A DNA stretch of 64,000 nt. It comes from Arsukibacterium sp. UBA5043 (GTDB lineage Bacteria; Pseudomonadota; Gammaproteobacteria; Enterobacterales; Alteromonadaceae). Below are positions 61,130 to 64,000 of this stretch, piece after piece. The stretch is from contig DIBV01000001.1 of assembly GCA_002415085.1 (NCBI GenBank), positions 398,459 to 462,458 of the forward strand, read 5' to 3'. A program made the translations under genes and the position numbers. Under the pieces are notes generated by a model that saw only the letters and a program-made list of their open reading frames with translations, was not told the origin of the DNA and did no database searches. Every line of letters begins with the position of its first letter. Within the stretch, counting starts at the first letter, position 1.

Positions 61130-61315
61130 GCTCGCCACAGCAACTCTCTCGCTGCTGGCGCGCTCGTTCAGACACTCTGTGTCGACTTTTCCGGGATTCC
61201 AACCTTCGCTATCAAGTTAAGCTGACATCGACAAGGGAGGGCCGATGCCTCTTTCTGCTCATCACAGAGTGTCTGAGCCCTGCCGTAGGCATTAGGGCGA
61301 GTTGCTGTGATGAGC
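61130..61315. repeat. Two inverted copies of a roughly 55-bp repeat (BIME-like)
   Basis: A copy on the minus strand (61130-61181) and one on the plus strand (61263-61315) share a perfect 13-bp match (61169-61181 with 61263-61275, inverted) and a 15/17 match (61130-61146 with 61299-61315, inverted). The region between these two conserved ends is 22-23 bp in each copy and differs. The paired, opposite orientation recalls bacterial interspersed mosaic elements. No other copy was seen in this window. Confidence 0.75.
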
Positions 61316-61334
61316 AGAAAGAGGTTGTCGGCCC
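61239..61334. repeat. Long foldback in the acnD-prpF gap
   Basis: Perfect 20-bp inverted repeat CCTCTTTCTGCTCATCACAG (61248-61267) and its complement (61305-61324). Beyond a 2-3 nt mismatch it extends by GGGCCGA (61239-61245) and TCGGCCC (61328-61334). The 37-nt loop carries parts of the repeat that also pair with upstream copies, so two exclusive folds are possible. Confidence 0.9.
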
Positions 61335-61370
61335 GGACTAAGCAAATTTCGTAATAAGAGATCAGTACTT

Positions 61371-61418
61371 ATGTCTGCACCACAAATTAAAATCCCCGCA
61401 ACTTATATGCGTGGCGGT
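61371..61418 (+). pseudogene. Second, diverged copy of the prpF 5' end
   Basis: Encodes MSAPQIKIPATYMRGG, matching MFAPQIKIPATYMRGG of prpF at 61566. The 48-bp segments differ at 8 sites, seven of them silent third-position changes. After residue 16 the frame continues into unrelated hairpin DNA. Probably a relic of an earlier or foreign prpF start. Confidence 0.85.
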
Positions 61419-61565
61419 AAAATTTTTTACCGGAGAAAGCTGCTCCTGCAGTTTTCTCCTTTCACTGCGGAAAAATGCGATTTTTCCTTGCTCGCAGGCA
61501 CTAATGTGCCTGGCGGTAGTTCCCTCTACCGCAGAGGTTCCGCTTTTTTCGCTGTAGGAGGTTAA
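61371..61565 (+). CDS. Possible 64-codon leader ORF upstream of prpF
   Basis: Open frame formed by the prpF-like start plus an insert, ending in TAA that touches the prpF ATG at 61566 and lying in the same frame. The ribosome site of prpF (GTAGGAGG) lies within its last codons, so it could couple translation. The upstream ATG has a modest AAGAGATCAGTACTT leader. Residues 17-64 (KIFYRRKLLLQFSPF...) have no recognised family. It may simply be an interrupted gene. Confidence 0.35.
   Translation: MSAPQIKIPATYMRGGKIFYRRKLLLQFSPFTAEKCDFSLLAGTNVPGGSSLYRRGSAFFAVGG
61419..61565 (+). repeat. Hairpin-rich insert with cloverleaf-like fold
   Basis: Four consecutive stems: GGAGAAA/TTTCTCC (61432-61459), GGAAAAA/TTTTTCC (61469-61487, or alternatively TGCGA/TCGCA 61476-61496), CAGGCAC/GTGCCTG (61495-61512) and GCGGTAG/CTACCGC (61513-61532). 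GCGGAA (61467-61472) can pair with TTCCGC (61538-61543) to close a 77-nt cloverleaf-like structure. It lacks tRNA features (4-nt 'anticodon' loop, no GTTCNA T-loop). Nature unknown. Confidence 0.7.
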
Positions 61566-62753
61566 ATGTTTGCACCACAGATAAAAATTCCAGCCACTTA
61601 TATGCGGGGCGGCACCTCTAAAGGGGTGTTTTTTAAACTCGATGATTTACCAGAAGCGGCGCAGAAGCCGGGCTCAGCCCGCGACAAACTATTGTTGCGG
61701 GTTATCGGCAGTCCCGATCCTTATGGCAAACATACCGATGGTATGGGCGGCGCCACATCCAGCACCAGCAAGGCGGTTATTTTAAGCAAAAGCAGCAAGG
61801 CCGACCATGATGTGCATTATATTTTCGGCCAGATAGCGATAGACAAGCCCTTTATCGACTGGAGTGGTAACTGCGGTAATCTAAGTGCTGCGGTGGGCTC
61901 ATTTGCCATTAGTAACGGTTTGGTTGCCAACGATCGCATTCCACAAAATGGTATCTGTACCGTGCGGATCTGGCAGGGTAATATTGGCAAAACCATTATC
62001 GCCCATGTACCTATCACTAATGGTGAAGTGCAGGAAACCGGCGACTTTGTGTTAGATGGTGTGACATTTCCGGCCGCTGAAGTACAAATTGAATTTGTAA
62101 ATCCAGCCGCTGACGCAGGAGAGGGGGGTGGCGCCATGTTCCCCACCGGCAACGTGGTCGACGAGCTGGATGTGCCAGGTATTGGCAGTATTAAAGCAAC
62201 CCTGATTAACGCCGGGATCCCGACTATCTTTATTAACGCGGCAGATATTGGTTATCACGGTACCGAATTACAAGATGCGATAAATGGCGATGCGGCTGCC
62301 TTACAACGTTTTGAAACCATTCGGGCCTATGGGGCGCTGAAAATGGGTTTAATTAATGAAGTTGAGCAAGCGAGCGTGCGCCAGCACACGCCAAAAGTAG
62401 CCTTTGTCGCCCCACCACAGGAGTATAAATCATCCAGTGGCAAAACCGTGCCGGCTACAGATATCGACTTACTGGTAAGAGCGTTATCAATGGGTAAACT
62501 GCATCACGCCATGATGGGCACTGCTGCAGTAGCCATTGGCACCGCTGCTGCTATTCCTGGCACGTTAGTTAACCTGGCCGCTGGCGGTGAAGCACGCGAA
62601 GCCGTGCGGTTTGGCCATCCGTCAGGGACGTTAAAAGTGGGCGCCGCTGCAGAAAAAGTCGATGGCGAATGGACCGTGACCAAGGCGATTATGAGCCGCA
62701 GTGCACGGGTGCTGATGGAAGGCTGGGTACGCGTACCGGGTGATTACTTCTAG
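61566..62753 (+). CDS. prpF: 2-Methylaconitate cis-trans isomerase PrpF
   Basis: Isomerises the AcnD product so that the methylcitrate cycle can continue; required with AcnD. 395 residues, with the family start KIPATYMRGGTSKGVFFKL, catalytic-region GGATSSTSKAVILS, DWSGNCGNLSAAVGSFAI and FGHPSGTLKVGA. Strong ribosome site TAGGAGGTTAA. It is intact despite the repeat-laden upstream region. Confidence 0.96.
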   Translation: MFAPQIKIPATYMRGGTSKGVFFKLDDLPEAAQKPGSARDKLLLRVIGSPDPYGKHTDGMGGATSSTSKAVILSKSSKADHDVHYIFGQIAIDKPFIDWSGNCGNLSAAVGSFAISNGLVANDRIPQNGICTVRIWQGNIGKTIIAHVPITNGEVQETGDFVLDGVTFPAAEVQIEFVNPAADAGEGGGAMFPTGNVVDELDVPGIGSIKATLINAGIPTIFINAADIGYHGTELQDAINGDAAALQRFETIRAYGALKMGLINEVEQASVRQHTPKVAFVAPPQEYKSSSGKTVPATDIDLLVRALSMGKLHHAMMGTAAVAIGTAAAIPGTLVNLAAGGEAREAVRFGHPSGTLKVGAAAEKVDGEWTVTKAIMSRSARVLMEGWVRVPGDYF

Positions 62754-62774
62754 TCAGAAACCACCTTTTGAACA

Positions 62775-62796
62775 GGGCGCTGCGGCGCCCTTTTTT
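62775..62796 (+). terminator. Terminator of the prp operon
   Basis: GGGCGC-TGCG-GCGCCC stem followed by six T residues; also overlaps the intI stop. Confidence 0.88.
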
Positions 62797-63760
62797 ATAG
62801 CAGTTGTGATAGGGGGCTTTTAACGCCACTGGCACCATGTTTCAGGACATGGGTATATATTTGGGTGGTGCGTACATCTGTATGACCGAGTTGCTCTTGC
62901 ACGGTGCGGATATCCATACCGGCTTGCAGCAAATGCGTAGCAAAGGAATGGCGAAGCGTATGGCAGGTTACATTTTTCTTAATTTTAGCCTGTCGAGCCG
63001 CCAATTTAACGGAACGCCGGACAGTAGTTTCATCAATATGATGTCGCCGTAGCAGTTTAGATTCCGGATCAACACTTAACTGGCTCGATGGAAACAAGTA
63101 CTGCCAGCCAAGGTCTTTAGGAGCTGCCGGATATTTTCGGGCAAGAGCAAAAGGCAGCCATACACCGGCATATTGCGGGTTCTGGAAGTCAGCCTGAAAA
63201 TACTGCTCAACGTGATGGATTTGGATATGTAAAACAGGAACCAACTCTGCTGCCAGCGTAACCCGACGGTTTTTATTACCTTTGCCCTGCCACACCATTA
63301 CTGACAAATAGTCAAAATCAATATCTTGCACCCGAAGTCGTACTGCTTCCATCAGGCGTAAACCACTGCCGTACAATAGTTGGGCTATCAATTTGTATTT
63401 TGGATCTATCACTAACAGAATTTGTTGTATTTCGGCTTTGGTTAATACCACTGGCAACTTTTGGGCTATGCGGGCTTTATTAAAATTCAGCTGCAAAGAC
63501 AGCGGTCGCTGAACAATATGTTTATACAGAAAACTCAACGCATTCAGCGCCGTTGCTTGCGTTTTTACTGCAACACTGCGTTGGTTTGATAGAAAAGACA
63601 AAAACTGTTCAACTTCCAGATCGCCCAGTACATTAGGATGCTGTTTGTTGTTGTGCAATATATAAAACCTGATCCAATACAGGTAGGTATCAATAGTCCG
63701 CTTGGCATAGCGGCGGGTTCTCATAAAGTCGGCGATATATTCCAGAAATGGGGATGCCAT
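62795..63760 (-). CDS. intI: Integron integrase
   Basis: Tyrosine recombinase that inserts and excises gene cassettes at attI/attC. 321 residues. The catalytic set is Arg135 (LLYGSGLRLMEAVRLRVQDI), Lys160 (GKGNKNRRV), His267/Arg270 (CHTLRHSFATHLL), His293 (LGHTDVRTTQ) and Tyr302 (IYTHVL). The integron-specific extra domain is present (residues about 199-251, with RKYPAAPKDLGWQYLFPSS and LRRHHIDETTVRRSV), separating it from XerC/D and phage integrases. The ATG at 63760 has AAAGGTGAC upstream; an in-frame start at 63820 would overlap the promoter. Length resembles the chromosomal integrases of Vibrio (about 320) more than IntI1 (337). Confidence 0.93.
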   Translation of the reverse strand: MASPFLEYIADFMRTRRYAKRTIDTYLYWIRFYILHNNKQHPNVLGDLEVEQFLSFLSNQRSVAVKTQATALNALSFLYKHIVQRPLSLQLNFNKARIAQKLPVVLTKAEIQQILLVIDPKYKLIAQLLYGSGLRLMEAVRLRVQDIDFDYLSVMVWQGKGNKNRRVTLAAELVPVLHIQIHHVEQYFQADFQNPQYAGVWLPFALARKYPAAPKDLGWQYLFPSSQLSVDPESKLLRRHHIDETTVRRSVKLAARQAKIKKNVTCHTLRHSFATHLLQAGMDIRTVQEQLGHTDVRTTQIYTHVLKHGASGVKSPLSQLL

Positions 63761-63773
63761 GGCGTCACCTTTG

Positions 63774-63793
63774 TAGTGTTTATTTATACAGTA
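63774..63793. promoter_or_regulatory. LexA box in the intI promoter
   Basis: Minus-strand sequence TACTGTATAAATAAACACTA matches the gammaproteobacterial consensus TACTGTATATATATACAGTA at 17 of 20 positions. It includes a -10-like TATAAA and starts 14 bp upstream of the intI ATG. Confidence 0.75.
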
Positions 63794-63819
63794 GTATGGC
63801 CTGAGTAAAATATCCACCA

Positions 63820-63845
63820 ACTTGCGGGCACAATGCCTGCTTTTA
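63820..63845 (+). repeat. Direct repeat copy 1 near attI
   Basis: 26-bp sequence with core GCGGGCACAATGCCTGC, a small hairpin (GGCA/TGCC). It matches 63949-63974 at 21 of 26 positions. Confidence 0.6.
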
Positions 63846-63948
63846 GTTAATTTTATTAACAGTGGTAAACAGAAAGTTGTTGATAACCGGTGTTTTTCGG
63901 GTTAGTTTTGGGAAATTAAAATTTTCGAGAATGCAACTTGCTGGCGCG

Positions 63949-63974
63949 ACTCGCGGGCATAGTGCCTTCTATTA
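63949..63974 (+). repeat. Direct repeat copy 2 near attI
   Basis: 26-bp sequence with core GCGGGCATAGTGCC, also a GGCA/TGCC hairpin. Spaced 129 bp from copy 1. Confidence 0.6.
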
Positions 63975-64000
63975 AATTGTTCTGTCTCGCCGGAAGCTCG

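Larger units (their letters stand above)
63794..64000. other. Presumed attI region and start of integron platform
   Basis: Non-coding DNA upstream of intI, where attI is found in all integrons. I could not identify a clear G^TTRRRY crossover site; AAACAGAAAGTTGTTG (about 63866-63881) faintly resembles the attI1 end. Two imperfect direct repeats lie in it. Any cassette array would begin here or beyond the window edge. Confidence 0.5.

Noticed and set aside
61467-61543. tRNA gene
   Set aside because: The fold is cloverleaf-like, but the central loop is 4 nt, there is no GTTCNA T-loop and no CCA-adjacent acceptor pattern.
61432-61565. Insertion sequence
   Set aside because: No transposase frame, no terminal inverted repeats and no short target duplication; the flanking 48-bp copies are too diverged, and in a coding-constrained way, to be a target-site duplication.
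62795-63760. Phage or XerC/D-type recombinase
   Set aside because: The extra domain between the conserved boxes (residues 199-251) and the overall motif spacing are specific to integron integrases.
63866-63881. attI crossover site at AAACAGAAAGTTGTTG
   Set aside because: The bases after GTT do not fit RRRY; resemblance to the attI1 end is too weak to annotate a crossover point.

Overview
The window is a stretch of gammaproteobacterial chromosome. Gene content and order (sdhCDAB-sucABCD, yceD-rpmF-plsX-fabHDG-acpP-fabF-pabC-mltG-tmk-holB, prpBCDF with acnD, crbS/crbR with acs, earP-efp, a TonB receptor beside a tryptophan halogenase) suggest an aquatic Alteromonadales/Chromatiaceae-type organism, for example the Rheinheimera-Alishewanella-Arsukibacterium group. 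That placement is inference from gene content; no 16S rRNA gene or other taxonomic marker is present. No tRNA, rRNA or CRISPR array was recognised.

Layout. (1) 1-11 kb: the TCA block. A truncated gltA on the minus strand diverges from sdhCDAB, sucAB and sucCD; hairpin terminators follow sdhB, sucB and sucD, and sucCD has its own promoter. (2) 11.2-16.8 kb: an accessory module of a TonB-dependent receptor, a small sulfotransferase-like protein and a flavin-dependent tryptophan-halogenase-like protein. (3) 16.9-25.1 kb: glnS, a DUF3185 membrane protein, a LysE-type exporter, two unrecognised small proteins, earP-efp (EF-P arginine rhamnosylation), yehS and a YdbS/YdbT PH-domain pair. (4) 25.1-38.2 kb: an acetate module: DEDDh exonuclease, cNMP/CBS/DUF294 protein, small membrane protein, ActP-type symporter with its DUF4212 partner, the CrbS/CrbR two-component system, acs and a DcaP-like porin. 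(5) 38.3-44.3 kb: rne, rluC, a HAD phosphatase and yceF. (6) 44.4-55.1 kb: the fatty-acid synthesis and cell-envelope cluster through tatD. (7) 55.6-62.8 kb: the propionate methylcitrate cluster, a GntR regulator with prpB, prpC, acnD and prpF. (8) 62.8-64.0 kb: an integron integrase on the minus strand with a LexA-type box, followed by the edge of what is probably a chromosomal integron.

How the parts relate. Much of the window is two-carbon and three-carbon metabolism: acetate uptake and activation (actP, acs, CrbS/R), propionyl-CoA oxidation (prp) and the TCA cycle that both feed.

The least explained DNA is the 489-bp acnD-prpF gap. It holds two inverted copies of a roughly 55-bp repeat, a long perfect foldback, a second diverged copy of the prpF start (7 of 8 differences synonymous), and a hairpin-rich insert with a cloverleaf-like fold. 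The insert is read through in frame to a stop codon directly abutting the functional prpF ATG. It lies about 1.4 kb from the integron integrase gene, and one of its hairpins resembles repeats in the presumed attI region. This is the best candidate here for an undescribed element.
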